Numbered from the stretch's first letter, positions 25,928-35,138 are shown. The stretch is 64,000 bases of DNA from Bradyrhizobium sp. Tv2a-2 (GCF_000472425.1 NZ_AXAI01000010.1:247158-311157); one strand, 5' to 3'. Notes: generated by a model from the letters alone, not told the origin. A program made the numbers and translations.

Positions 25928-26275
25928 ATGGATGTACGTTTCGGCTGGGCGGCGGCATTCGCCGCCCTTGCAGTTCTGTCGCTTGCGCTTGCGATGCCGC
26001 AACGCGCGACAGCCCAACATGCAGGCGATGAGCAGGCCAAGATCGATGTCGGAAAATTGACCTTTGCCGAGAAGTGCTCGCACTGCCACGGCCCCAACAT
26101 GGTCAACTCCGGTACGATCACGCCGGACCTGCGCCGGTTTCCTGACGACCAGCAGCGCTTCATCACCACAGTGAAGCAGGGCAAGAACAACAGAATGCCG
26201 CCCTGGGGCGACATTCTGAGCGACGACGATATCGCCAGTTTGTGGGCCTATGTGTCGAGCCGGAGAAGTCAATGA
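25928..26275 (+). CDS. Periplasmic mono-haem cytochrome c, electron acceptor of the PQQ dehydrogenase
   Basis: 115 residues from the ATG at 25928 (GTG at 25925 also possible). Signal peptide to about residue 29 (PQRATAQ). One haem site, KCSHCHG, and a likely axial Met in NRMPPWG about 40 residues later, followed by the usual C-terminal helix (DDDIASLWAYV). The size matches the small cytochromes that serve PQQ alcohol dehydrogenases. The gene is 15 bp after the dehydrogenase and its stop overlaps the next start (ATGA). Confidence 0.9.
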   Translation: MDVRFGWAAAFAALAVLSLALAMPQRATAQHAGDEQAKIDVGKLTFAEKCSHCHGPNMVNSGTITPDLRRFPDDQQRFITTVKQGKNNRMPPWGDILSDDDIASLWAYVSSRRSQ

Positions 26276-27216
26276 GGACCGCGACGAAAGCGATCGGGGC
26301 GGTGGCGCTGCTGGCGACGGCGCTCACGGCATTGTCGGTGATGCCGGCCACAGCCTCGGATGAAGTCCTCAAGATTTGCCTCGACGAGGACCTGCCGCCG
26401 CTATCCTTGCATCGCCGCGGCGCGCCGGACTCCGGCTTCGATGTCGCGCTGGCGCAGGCGATGGCAAAGGAGCTCAACCGGCCGCTTCAGATCCAGTGGT
26501 TCGAAAGCAAGCTCGACGAGGATTCGAGCCCGGCGCTGGAAGCGAACGCGCTGCTGTCGGACGGCCGCTGCGCGCTGATGGGCAGCTACGCGCTGACAAA
26601 GGACTCGCTCGTCGTCCCGGGCGTGAAGACGGCAAAGCTGCCCGATTTCGCCGGCGCCACGCGCGACGACCGCCGGCGCCGCATCCCCCTCGGCGTGCTC
26701 ACGCCAAGCCAGCCTTATGTCTACTCGGCGCTGACGGTCGTGCTCGGCGCCAAGGCGCGGGATCGCCATATCAGCGATATCGGCGATCTCAACGGCCTTC
26801 GGATCGGCATCGAGAGCGGCACGCTGGCGGACGCCATCCTGATGAATTTCCGCGGCGGACAGCTGATCGACGAGATCACGCATGTGGTTCCGGGACGGCA
26901 GGACCTGCTCGGCGCGCTCGAGCATGGCGAGTTCGATGCCACGCTGTTGGATTTGCGCCGCTTCGACGCCTATCGCACCGCGCATCCGGATACGACGCTT
27001 GCAGCATCGGGCTACTACTATCCGATCGGCGCCAATCGCGGCTATGTCGCGCTGGCGAGCGATCCGGCGCTGCTCGCCGCAGTGAACAAGGCGCTCACCG
27101 ATCTTGCGGCGAAAGGCACCATCGTCGAACTCGCCCGCGACGCCGGGCTTACCTATCTGCCGCCACGCGAGCCGATCGTGCTCGGGGATGTATTGCAGCA
27201 GATCTTGCAGAAGTGA
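26272..27216 (+). CDS. MxaJ/XoxJ-like quinoprotein-associated periplasmic binding protein
   Basis: 314 residues from the ATG at 26272, with GGAGAAG eight bases upstream; overlaps the cytochrome stop. Signal peptide of about 29 residues (VMPATAS). The fold is that of a solute-binding protein family 3 (LKICLDEDLPPLS, GFDVALAQAMAKEL, GLRIGIESGT), but there is no linked transporter. In methylotroph clusters this MxaJ/XoxJ type sits with the dehydrogenase and cytochrome and appears to help assemble or activate the dehydrogenase. The three-gene order dehydrogenase-cytochrome-J is the standard one and supports the lanthanide-type assignment. Confidence 0.85.
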   Translation: MRTATKAIGAVALLATALTALSVMPATASDEVLKICLDEDLPPLSLHRRGAPDSGFDVALAQAMAKELNRPLQIQWFESKLDEDSSPALEANALLSDGRCALMGSYALTKDSLVVPGVKTAKLPDFAGATRDDRRRRIPLGVLTPSQPYVYSALTVVLGAKARDRHISDIGDLNGLRIGIESGTLADAILMNFRGGQLIDEITHVVPGRQDLLGALEHGEFDATLLDLRRFDAYRTAHPDTTLAASGYYYPIGANRGYVALASDPALLAAVNKALTDLAAKGTIVELARDAGLTYLPPREPIVLGDVLQQILQK

Positions 27217-27226
27217 GGAGTGCACG

Positions 27227-27307
27227 GTCATTCCGGGCTGGTGCGTCAGCACCAGACCCGGAATCTCGAGATTCCGGGTTCGCCTCTTCGAGGCGCCCCG
27301 GAATGAC
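27227..27307. repeat. CCGGAATGAC-family palindromic repeat, copy 3
   Basis: The most complete copy: GTCATTCCGGGCTGGTGCGTCAGCACCAG, then CCCGGAATCTCGAGATTCCGGG, then GCCTCTTCGAGGCGCCCCGGAATGAC. It occupies almost the whole gap between the convergent genes ending at 27216 and 27319, where it would serve as a bidirectional terminator. Confidence 0.85.
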
Positions 27308-27318
27308 GGTGCGGGCAA

Positions 27319-28521
27319 TCAAAACATCAGATTATCCTTTACCAGGACCCAACGCCCGTTCTTCACCTGCTGCACCTGGGTGATGGTGTTCGCCAGATGA
27401 TCGGTCTTGGAGAACTTGGTCGGCGGCGAGCTGAAGATGTCGTTGAACTTCTCGCCTGATTCGAGCGAGTCCAGCACCTTCTGCCCCGTGAGGTCCTTGC
27501 CCGCCTTCTGCACATAGAAGGCAAAGGTCTCGATCGCGTTGTAGCCGATGATCGCCTGTGTATTGGCGTCGGTGCCGAACATCTTCTTGTAGTTGACGAG
27601 CCAATCCTTGACCTTGCCCTTGGCCGTGTCCTCGTAAGGAATCTCGAAGCCGGAGGCCGCATAGAGGCCCTCGACCGCATCCTTACCCAACGTCGGCACT
27701 TCCAGCACGTTGGTCGGCGTAGCGCCGAGGAAGGTAACGTCCCAGCCGAGCTTCTTCGCCTCGCTCATCGCACCAATGGTCTCGCGGATCACGGTGCCAA
27801 GCACCACGAGGTCGCAGCCGTCCGCCTTCATCTTCGCGACCTGCGCGCTGAAATCGGAGGCGCCGCGCTTGTAGCTTGTGACTGAGGCTGCATGGATCTT
27901 CATGGCCTCGAGCTGCTGGTTGAAGCCGTCGAGCACGTTTTTGCCGTACTCGTCATCCTGGTGCATGATGCAGGGCTTCTGGAAATGCTTCCAGTCCATC
28001 ATGTATTTGAGCGCGGCGCGCGTGCTCTCGACATAGGGCAGGAGGTTGTTGAACTTCAGCCGTTCCTGCGGCTTGTTTGGATCGAACTTGAAGGTGAACT
28101 CGGCGGCGGTGAGCGGAAACAGCTGCAGCACGCCGGCATCGAACAGGATGTCCTGCGCGGCGAGCACGGTGGGCGAGCCCATCGGGCCAATCATGGCAAA
28201 GATCTTGTCGCGCTCGACCATCTTCTGCGAGGCAAGCACTGCCTTCTTCGGATCGTAGCCGTTGTCTTCGAGGATCATCCGCAGCTTGCGGCCGTTGATG
28301 CCGCCGGCGGCGTTGATCTCCTCCACCGCCATCTTCATGCCGTTGGACACCGGCACACCCCACACCTTGATCGGACCCGACAGATCCTGGTGCGTGCCGA
28401 TCACGATCTCGTTGGCCGAGATGCCCTCATTGGTGACTTTGGTCGCCTGTGCGAAGGCCGGTCCGCACGCCAGCGCCAGTGCGCCGAAGGCAAGACCGAA
28501 CGCCCCGGATGTTCTAGACAT
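27319..28521 (-). CDS. Branched-chain-type ABC transporter substrate-binding protein (LivK-like)
   Basis: 400 residues from the ATG at 28521, chosen because GAGGAGG lies six bases upstream; an in-frame start at 28611 would add 30 hydrophilic residues before the signal peptide. Signal peptide MSRTSGAFGLAFGALALACGPAFAQ. Type I periplasmic binding fold with IVIGTHQDLSGPIKVWGVPV, EINAAGGINGRKL and DNGYDPKKAV, all LivK landmarks. It captures the solute for LivFGMH. It is the last gene of the unit, downstream of the acyl-CoA synthetase. In this sub-family the ligand is often an aromatic or fatty acid, not leucine; that is inferred from the neighbour. Confidence 0.9.
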   Translation of the reverse strand: MSRTSGAFGLAFGALALACGPAFAQATKVTNEGISANEIVIGTHQDLSGPIKVWGVPVSNGMKMAVEEINAAGGINGRKLRMILEDNGYDPKKAVLASQKMVERDKIFAMIGPMGSPTVLAAQDILFDAGVLQLFPLTAAEFTFKFDPNKPQERLKFNNLLPYVESTRAALKYMMDWKHFQKPCIMHQDDEYGKNVLDGFNQQLEAMKIHAASVTSYKRGASDFSAQVAKMKADGCDLVVLGTVIRETIGAMSEAKKLGWDVTFLGATPTNVLEVPTLGKDAVEGLYAASGFEIPYEDTAKGKVKDWLVNYKKMFGTDANTQAIIGYNAIETFAFYVQKAGKDLTGQKVLDSLESGEKFNDIFSSPPTKFSKTDHLANTITQVQQVKNGRWVLVKDNLMF

Positions 28522-28607
28522 TCCATTCCTCCTCTTCCCTGTGCTTGCTTTTTCTCCGGCCCTTTTCTCGACGAAGGCGTGGGCCTTCCGATTCTTCGTC
28601 TTGTTGG

Positions 28608-30446
28608 TCACGCCACCGCGCGGTCGCGATACATCGCGTCGATCTCGGCGGCGTAGCGCTGGTTGACGAATTTCCGCTTCAGCTTCATGGTCGGCGTCAG
28701 TTCTTCGTCCTCCGGCGTGAGCTGACGTTCGATCAGGAAGAATTTCTTGATGGTCTCCACCTGGGCGAAGTTGACATTCACCGCCTCGATCTCGCGGCGG
28801 ATCAGGTCCTGGATTTCGACCGCACGGCAGAGGCTGGCGTAATTGGTGAAGGGAATGTCATGGTCCTGGGCGAACTTCTCGACATTCTCCTGATCGATCA
28901 TGACGAGGCAGGTGAGATAAGGCCGCTTGTCGCCGATGACGACGGCGTCGGAGACGTAAGGCGAGAATTTCAGCTGGTTCTCGATCTCCGACGGCGTGAT
29001 GTTCTTGCCGCCCGAGGTGATGATGATGTCCTTCATCCGGTCCGTGACCTTGACAAAGCCCTCATTGTCCATGGCGCCGACATCGCCGGTATGCAGCCAG
29101 CCACGCGCATCGATAGTCTCCGCGGTCTTTTCCGGCTGATTCAGATAGCCCATGAACAGGAAGTCGCCACGGATCAGGATCTCGCCTTGCGGCGAGAGCA
29201 TGACTTCGCCCCATGGCACGGCCTTGCCGACCGAGCCGAGCTTGATTTCACCTGTTGGCATCAAGGTCGCCACGCCGCAATTCTCGGTCTGACCATAGAC
29301 TTCGCGCAGGTCGATGCCGAGCGCGAGATACCAGCGGATCAGGTCCGGTGAGATCGGGGCAGCCCCTGTGAAAGCGACGCGACAGCGGTCGAGCCCGATC
29401 ATGCGGCGGATGTTGCGGAACACCAGCCAATAGGCGATGCGGTCGGCCAGCTTCAGCCATGCCGGCGGAGTGTCGCCCGCAAGCTTGTACTCGGTCATGC
29501 GATAGCCGACGGCCATGGCGCGGCGATAGGCCCAGTTCTGGAACGCGGTTGCGTCCTTCAGCGCGATGGTGACGCCTGAATAGAATTTCTCCCAGATGCG
29601 CGGCACCGCGAGAAACAGCGTCGGCTGCACCTCGCGCAGGTTGTCGGGCACCGTCTCCGGGCTCTCGGCAAAGTTCATCACCGAACCCAGCGCGAGCGAG
29701 GTGTAGTAGCCGCCGACGCGCTCGGCGACATGGCAAAGCGGCAGGAACACCAGTCGCTCGTCATGGCCGGTCGACGGAAAGAGATCATTGGCGTGGAGCA
29801 TCTGATGCACGACGCTGCGGTTGGCGTGCATCGCCCCCTTGGGCGGACCTGTAGTGCCGGACGTATAGACCAGGATCGCGAGATCATCAGGCCCGCGGCT
29901 TGCGATCATGTCCTCCCACAGCGCCTCACGGCCCTGTCTTTGGTTCTGCCCGAGCGCCATGAATTCGGCGAGCGACATCACCATGGGATCGGAGAACCCG
30001 GACAGGCCCTCCATGTCGAACACGACGATGCGCTCCAGCGCCGGACAGCGCGAGCGGCACACGAGCAGCTTGTCAAGCTGCTCCTCGTCTTCGGCAAACA
30101 CCACGCGGGTGCGGGAATCGTTAATGAGATATTCGACTTGTCCTGCCGAGTCGGTCGGATAGATGCCTGAGGAGACGCCACCGGCGCAGAGAATGCCCAT
30201 GTCGGCATAGACCCATTCCGGCACGGCATTGGCCATGATCGAGGCGACGTCGCCGGGGCGGAAGCCGATCGCATTCAGCGCGTAGGCGATGTCTTTGGAG
30301 ATTTCCAGCCATCCTCGCCAGCTGGTCGGCTGCCAGATGCCGAATGTCTTTTCGCGGATCGCGGGAGCATCGCCGCGCGTCTTGACCGCCAGCACAAAGC
30401 TCTTGGCGATCGTGTCGGCGACCGTCAGCACTGCGGATTCCGCCAT
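28608..30446 (-). CDS. AMP-dependent (long-chain) acyl-CoA synthetase
   Basis: 612 residues from the ATG at 30446, with GGAGGA seven bases upstream. The ATP/AMP motif VYTSGTTGPPKGAMHANR is present, then the A5 motif REVYGQTENCGVA, the hinge HTGDVGAMDNEGFVKVTDRMKDII and the catalytic-lysine region near the C-terminus. It forms acyl-CoA from a carboxylic acid, ATP and CoA. Length and the VYGQTE motif are those of long-chain acyl-CoA ligases. Placement inside a Liv-type importer suggests coupling of uptake of a carboxylic acid with its activation. Substrate chain length cannot be told. Confidence 0.92.
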   Translation of the reverse strand: MAESAVLTVADTIAKSFVLAVKTRGDAPAIREKTFGIWQPTSWRGWLEISKDIAYALNAIGFRPGDVASIMANAVPEWVYADMGILCAGGVSSGIYPTDSAGQVEYLINDSRTRVVFAEDEEQLDKLLVCRSRCPALERIVVFDMEGLSGFSDPMVMSLAEFMALGQNQRQGREALWEDMIASRGPDDLAILVYTSGTTGPPKGAMHANRSVVHQMLHANDLFPSTGHDERLVFLPLCHVAERVGGYYTSLALGSVMNFAESPETVPDNLREVQPTLFLAVPRIWEKFYSGVTIALKDATAFQNWAYRRAMAVGYRMTEYKLAGDTPPAWLKLADRIAYWLVFRNIRRMIGLDRCRVAFTGAAPISPDLIRWYLALGIDLREVYGQTENCGVATLMPTGEIKLGSVGKAVPWGEVMLSPQGEILIRGDFLFMGYLNQPEKTAETIDARGWLHTGDVGAMDNEGFVKVTDRMKDIIITSGGKNITPSEIENQLKFSPYVSDAVVIGDKRPYLTCLVMIDQENVEKFAQDHDIPFTNYASLCRAVEIQDLIRREIEAVNVNFAQVETIKKFFLIERQLTPEDEELTPTMKLKRKFVNQRYAAEIDAMYRDRAVA

Positions 30447-30523
30447 GCCCGTTCCTCCTCTCCGCACCCGCTTCGCAACGCCGGCTTTGCGACCGGTCTT
30501 TTATCGGCGAAGCAGTGTCATAT

Positions 30524-31303
30524 TTAACGCCACGTTTTCTTCTTTTTCCAGCGCCGTTCGCCGCGCGCACCGGCTTCCTTGGCGCCAAGGTAGAATTCCT
30601 GGATATCGGCCGACTGCATCAGCCGCGCGCAACTATCGTTCATGACGATGCGGCCGATTTCCAGCACGTAACCATAGTGCGCCGTCTCCAGCGCAACCTT
30701 TGCGTTCTGCTCGACCAGCAGGATCGAGACGCCCTGCTCCTCGTTGATCCGCCGGATGATCGCGAAGATCTCTTTCACCAGGATCGGCGACAAGCCCAGC
30801 GACGGCTCGTCGAGCAGCAGCAACACAGGCCTGTTCATCAGCGCGCGGCCGATCGCGAGCATCTGCTGCTCGCCGCCGGAAAGTTGGCCGGCCGGCTGGT
30901 CGAGCCGCTCCTTCAGCCGCGGGAAATAGCCGTAGACACGTTCGAGGTCTTCCGCGACGCCTTCGCGATCCTTGCGCGGGAAGGCGCCCATCATCAGATT
31001 CTCGCGCACCGACAGGAACGGAAAGACCTCGCGTCCCTCCGGCACGTGGCTCAGGCCCAGCCGCACGATCCTGTCGGCCTCCATGCGCTGGATCGGCTGA
31101 CCCAGGAACTCGATCGAGCCTTTCTGCGGATCGAGTATGCCGGAAATCGTCTTCAGCACCGTAGTCTTGCCGGCGCCATTGGCGCCCAACAGCGTCACGA
31201 TCTGCCCGCGCGGGACCTCGAGACTGATGCCGCGAATCGCCATGATCGGCCCGTAATAGCTCTCGATATTGCTGAGCTTGAGGATGATGTCGGGCGCGCT
31301 CAT
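30524..31303 (-). CDS. livF: Branched-chain-type ABC transporter ATPase LivF
   Basis: 259 residues. Walker A GANGAGKT, signature LSGGEQQM, Walker B LLLLDEPSLGL and H-loop region, with the LivF-type AIRGISLEVPRGQIVTLLG opening. The C-terminus is extended by about 20 basic residues (RGERRWKKKKTWR) compared with typical LivF. It forms the ATPase dimer with LivG, encoded 9 bp upstream. Confidence 0.94.
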   Translation of the reverse strand: MSAPDIILKLSNIESYYGPIMAIRGISLEVPRGQIVTLLGANGAGKTTVLKTISGILDPQKGSIEFLGQPIQRMEADRIVRLGLSHVPEGREVFPFLSVRENLMMGAFPRKDREGVAEDLERVYGYFPRLKERLDQPAGQLSGGEQQMLAIGRALMNRPVLLLLDEPSLGLSPILVKEIFAIIRRINEEQGVSILLVEQNAKVALETAHYGYVLEIGRIVMNDSCARLMQSADIQEFYLGAKEAGARGERRWKKKKTWR

Positions 31304-31312
31304 GCGTTTCCC

Positions 31313-32071
31313 TCATGCCCCGAGATAGGCCGCGATGACGTCGGGGTGGCGCTGCACCTCATGAGGGGTGCCCATCGCCAGCACGCGGCCATAGTTCAGC
31401 GCGATGACGCGGTCGGAGACGCGGTTCACCAGCGTCATGTCATGCTCGACCATGATCACGGTGATGCCGAGCTCGCTTTTCATGTCGCGGATCCAGAACG
31501 ACATGTCGTCGGTCTCCTCGACATTGAGCCCCGAGGACGGCTCATCCAGAAGAATCAGCTTCGGTTCCGAACAGAGCGCTCGCGCGAGCTCGATGACCTT
31601 GCGCACGCCGTAAGGCAGGCCCGAGATCAGCTTGTCGCGATAAGGCTCGAGATCGAGGAATTCGATCACCTGCTCGACGCGGCGGCGGTGCAGCTTCTCA
31701 TTGGCGCGAACGCTCGGCAGGAACAGAAGCTCCTGCCAGAGCTGGGTCGTAGAGTGGCGATGCCGCCCGACCAGGAGGTTGCTGAGTACGGTGGCATTTT
31801 CGAACAGCTCGATGTTCTGGAAGGTGCGGGCAATGCCGAGCCGTGCGATCGCATAAGCCGGCTCCTGGGTGATGTCCCGGTCCTCGAAAAAGATCTTTCC
31901 AAAAGTCGGCGAATAGATGCGCGAGATCAGGTTGAAGATCGAGCTTTTTCCGGCGCCGTTGGGGCCGATGATGGAGAGGATCTCGCCCTTCTCCACCGCA
32001 AAGGAGACGGCGTCGACCGCCTTCAGGCCTCCGAAATGCAGCGACAGGTTTTCGGCGCGGAAATAGCTCAT
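31313..32071 (-). CDS. livG: Branched-chain-type ABC transporter ATPase LivG
   Basis: 252 residues. Walker A GPNGAGKS, Walker B LILLDEPSSGLN, and the LivG-specific insertion between them (RTFQNIELF...HSTTQLWQELL). The signature region is degenerate (LPYGVRKVIELARAL in place of LSYGxQR), which is normal for LivG. Start overlaps the LivM stop as ATGA. Confidence 0.94.
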   Translation of the reverse strand: MSYFRAENLSLHFGGLKAVDAVSFAVEKGEILSIIGPNGAGKSSIFNLISRIYSPTFGKIFFEDRDITQEPAYAIARLGIARTFQNIELFENATVLSNLLVGRHRHSTTQLWQELLFLPSVRANEKLHRRRVEQVIEFLDLEPYRDKLISGLPYGVRKVIELARALCSEPKLILLDEPSSGLNVEETDDMSFWIRDMKSELGITVIMVEHDMTLVNRVSDRVIALNYGRVLAMGTPHEVQRHPDVIAAYLGA

Positions 32072-33219
32072 CGGTTCCGCTCCGATTTCACATAGATCTT
32101 CTGCCGCTTGAAAGTGGCGCGCTTGTAGAGCGGGAACAGCTGGAAAAACAGTCTGATCTTCAGCCAGCGGCCGTAGAGCCCGAGCGGCTCGAACAGCACG
32201 AAGAGAACGATGATCACGCCATAGATCGCTCCCTTTAGCCCGTTGGCTGAAGCAAACGCCGCGACGCTGTCCTGGATATGGCCGGCTCGTTCGCTGCCCG
32301 CACCCAACGTGGCGGCGAGGCTGCCGACCATGCCGGGCACGTCGTCCTTCAGATAGGTAAGGAACGGATCTAACATCACGATGAAGATCGCACCCAGCAC
32401 GGCGCCATGAAGGCTGAACGTGCCGCCGATCAAGATCACGATGATGAACTCGATCGAGAGCTGCAGCGTGAACATTTCCGGGCTGATGAAGGAGAGCTTG
32501 TGCGCGAACAGGCAGCCCGCGAAGCCGGTGATCCCTGCTGAAATCGCGAACGACTTCACCTTGTAGAGCGAGACGTTGATGCCCATGCTGCGCGCGGCTG
32601 TCTCGCTGTCACGGATGGCGATGAAGGCGCGCCCGGTCGGCGAGCGCAACAGATTCAGCGCGCCGACGATGGTCAGCACCAGCACGGCTAGGCAAAGGAA
32701 ATAGAACGCCGGGCTGTCGCGCGGCACCGTTGTGCCCAGCCATTGGATGGTCTTGACCCGCATCCCCTCATTGCCATGGGTGACGCTCTCCCAACGCGCC
32801 AGGATTTCCTCCACGATGAAGGCAAAGGAGATGGTGGCGATGACGAGGTAGATGCCCTGCAGCCGCAGCGCCGGAAAGCCGACAATGGCGCCGATCGCGC
32901 CGGTCAGCAGCCCCGCGGCCAGGAAATAGACCGGAAACGGCACGTTGTATTGCTGCAGGTAAGCCGCCGTATAGGCGCCGATCGCAAGGAACGCCGCGTG
33001 TCCCAGCGACGCCTGGCCCGTGAAGCCGGTCAGGATCAGCAGCGCCACGCCGACGGTTGCGTAGATGCAAACAAAGACGACCTGGCTCATCAGATAGCTG
33101 GAGAGCACGTAAGGCGCGATGATGAGCAGCACGAACAGCGCACCATAGGACAGCACGTAGCCTGAATGCGGGACCAGCCGGATATCGTCTTCATAATCGG
33201 TCTTGAAGAGAAATCGCAT
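32068..33219 (-). CDS. livM: Branched-chain-type ABC transporter permease LivM
   Basis: 383 residues from the ATG at 33219; in-frame codons up to 33318 lie within the livH gene and are not favoured. About eight to ten hydrophobic helices; the LivM landmark FTGQASLGHAAFLAIGAYTAAYL and the EAA-type loop SETAARSMGINVSLYKVKSFAISAGI are present. A polar C-terminal tail of about 40 residues ends FKRQKIYVKSERNR. It pairs with LivH to form the channel. Confidence 0.93.
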   Translation of the reverse strand: MRFLFKTDYEDDIRLVPHSGYVLSYGALFVLLIIAPYVLSSYLMSQVVFVCIYATVGVALLILTGFTGQASLGHAAFLAIGAYTAAYLQQYNVPFPVYFLAAGLLTGAIGAIVGFPALRLQGIYLVIATISFAFIVEEILARWESVTHGNEGMRVKTIQWLGTTVPRDSPAFYFLCLAVLVLTIVGALNLLRSPTGRAFIAIRDSETAARSMGINVSLYKVKSFAISAGITGFAGCLFAHKLSFISPEMFTLQLSIEFIIVILIGGTFSLHGAVLGAIFIVMLDPFLTYLKDDVPGMVGSLAATLGAGSERAGHIQDSVAAFASANGLKGAIYGVIIVLFVLFEPLGLYGRWLKIRLFFQLFPLYKRATFKRQKIYVKSERNR

Positions 33220-33224
33220 GCGGT

Positions 33225-34100
33225 TCAGACCTTCTTGCGCATGGGAAGACCGAACAGGCCTTGAGGCCGAAGCAGCAGCACAAGCAGCAACACGATATAC
33301 GGTGCGACGTCCTTCCATCCTTCCGGCAAATAAAAGCCGGCCATGCTCTCGATCACGCCGATCAAGACGCCGCCGACAACCGCGCCCGGGATCGAGCCGA
33401 AGCCGCCGAGCACCGCAGCCGGAAACGCCTTCAGCCCCAGCACCAGACCGACATTGGAATGGATGAAGGTGATCGGCGCGAGCAGGACGCCGGCGCAGGT
33501 CGCAACGGCCGCGCTGATAGCCCAGACGATCGAAACCACCCGCTTGACCGGAATGCCCATGTAATAGGCCGCGAGCATGTTCTCGGAACTCGCGCGCATC
33601 GCCGTGCCGAGCGTGGTCTTGTTGAAGAATAGATAGAGCAGCGCACAGAGTATGATGGTCGCCGCAATCACCGAGAGCTTGTCATAGGCGAGCACCAGGC
33701 TGCCGATCCGCAAGACCCCCTGGCTGAACGGCGTCTCGATCTTGAAATCATCGGTACCCCAGATCATGCCGGCGATCGAGCGCAGGAAATAGCCGAGCCC
33801 GATGGTCGCCATGATGATGGAGAATTGCGGATAGCCGAGGATCGGACGCACTACCAGCCGCTCAGCCAGCATGCCCAAGGCGGCCATGCAGGCGACCGCA
33901 GCGGCGAAGCCGATCCAGTAGTTCAGCCCCAGGATACCGATGAAAGTAAAGGCGAAGAAGCCGCCCAGCATCATCAGGTCGCCTTGGGCGAAATTAACGA
34001 CCTCGGTGGCCTTGTAGACGAGCACAAAGCCAAGCGCGATCAGGCCGTAAACGCAGCCGAGCGCAATGCCGCTGACCAACTGCTGAACGAAGTCCAGCAT
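33225..34100 (-). CDS. livH: Branched-chain-type ABC transporter permease LivH
   Basis: 291 residues from the ATG at 34100, which has GGGGAGGAG five bases upstream; an in-frame start at 34154 adds 18 non-conserved residues. Landmarks: GIALGCVYGLIALGFVLVYKATEVVNFAQGD near the start (helix 1 plus the conserved NFAQG) and the EAA loop MRASSENMLAAYYMGIPVKRV. First gene of the Liv unit in transcription order; the promoter should lie in 34101-34385, which also holds a 12-bp hairpin. Confidence 0.93.
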   Translation of the reverse strand: MLDFVQQLVSGIALGCVYGLIALGFVLVYKATEVVNFAQGDLMMLGGFFAFTFIGILGLNYWIGFAAAVACMAALGMLAERLVVRPILGYPQFSIIMATIGLGYFLRSIAGMIWGTDDFKIETPFSQGVLRIGSLVLAYDKLSVIAATIILCALLYLFFNKTTLGTAMRASSENMLAAYYMGIPVKRVVSIVWAISAAVATCAGVLLAPITFIHSNVGLVLGLKAFPAAVLGGFGSIPGAVVGGVLIGVIESMAGFYLPEGWKDVAPYIVLLLVLLLRPQGLFGLPMRKKV

Positions 34101-34163
34101 TGTCTCCTCCCCGAAAGCGGCGGGCGGTTCTTTGATCGCCTCTGTCACGCTCACGTATCAGGT

Positions 34164-34193
34164 CTTTCGCAGGCGTCAGCCGCCTGCCGAAAG
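34164..34193. repeat. Long inverted repeat upstream of livH
   Basis: CTTTCG-CAGGCG-TCAGC-CGCCTG-C-CGAAAG: a 12-bp stem with one bulged C and a 5-base loop, 64 bases before livH and about 190 before the divergent ABC gene. It may be an operator or a leader hairpin of the Liv transcript. There is no T-run on either side. Confidence 0.5.
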
Positions 34194-34385
34194 ATCGTGC
34201 ATTTGTCCCGCCGCGTATTCAGCCCAAAGGCGGAACTTCTGTCAACAAAGCGCTCATCATCCTCTTGGCTTACGGCCGCCCCTCTCCCGGCTTACCGCAT
34301 TTGCGGCCGCCGATTCACGGTGCCGAAACATGTTCTGGTCCATTTTGGCGCCCGAAAACGCGCAAACCATCTCGGTGATGATTTC

Positions 34386-35138
34386 ATGAAATCCGAACAG
34401 CCGGCCCTGCATGTGCAAGGGTTAACAAAGCGTTTCGACCGGCCTGCGGTCGATGCGCTCGACCTCACGGTCCACGCCGGTGAGTTCTATGCCCTGGTCG
34501 GCCCAAACGGCGCCGGCAAGACCACGACCTTGCGCATGGTCGCTGGCCTGTTGCGGCCCGATGCCGGATCGGTCGCGATCTTCGGCGTCGATGCCTTGCG
34601 TGATCCCATCGCCGCCAAGCAGATCATGGCCTGGGTCTGCGACGAGCCGATGATCTATGACAAGCTGACGCCGCTGGAATATCTGGAATTCGTCGCCGGC
34701 CTTTGGGGCGTCGATCCCAGGGTCTCGACCCCTGCCGCGCGCGACCTTCTGGCTTCGCTTGGCCTCGAGCCGCATTTGAACGAGCGCTGCGAGGGCTTTT
34801 CCAAGGGCATGCGCCAGAAGGTGGCGCTGGCCGGTGCGCTGGTGCACGATCCGCGCCTGATCATCCTGGACGAGCCGCTGACCGGGCTCGACGCGGTGTC
34901 CGCGCGCCATGTCAAGGGCCTGCTTGGTGAGCGCGTGCGCGCCGGGGACACCGTGATCATGACCACGCATATTCTCGAAGTCGCCGAGCGCATGGCCGAC
35001 CGCATCGGCGTGATCGCCGCCGGCCGGCTGGTCGCCGAGGGCACGCTGGCCGAACTGCGCGCACAGAACGGCCATGGCAACACCAGCCTTGAAGATTTGT
35101 TCATCGCGCTGGTCGATGTAGAGGCGGAAGCCGCATGA
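34386..35138 (+). CDS. ABC-2 type exporter, ATPase subunit
   Basis: 250 residues from the ATG at 34386; upstream codons in the same frame have no start with a ribosome site and run over the Liv leader region. Walker A GPNGAGKT, signature FSKGMRQK, Walker B LIILDEPLTGLD, H-loop THI. The CcmA/NatA-like class. Its stop overlaps the start of the permease gene by 4 bp, so the two form an exporter. The substrate is unknown. Confidence 0.9.
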   Translation: MKSEQPALHVQGLTKRFDRPAVDALDLTVHAGEFYALVGPNGAGKTTTLRMVAGLLRPDAGSVAIFGVDALRDPIAAKQIMAWVCDEPMIYDKLTPLEYLEFVAGLWGVDPRVSTPAARDLLASLGLEPHLNERCEGFSKGMRQKVALAGALVHDPRLIILDEPLTGLDAVSARHVKGLLGERVRAGDTVIMTTHILEVAERMADRIGVIAAGRLVAEGTLAELRAQNGHGNTSLEDLFIALVDVEAEAA

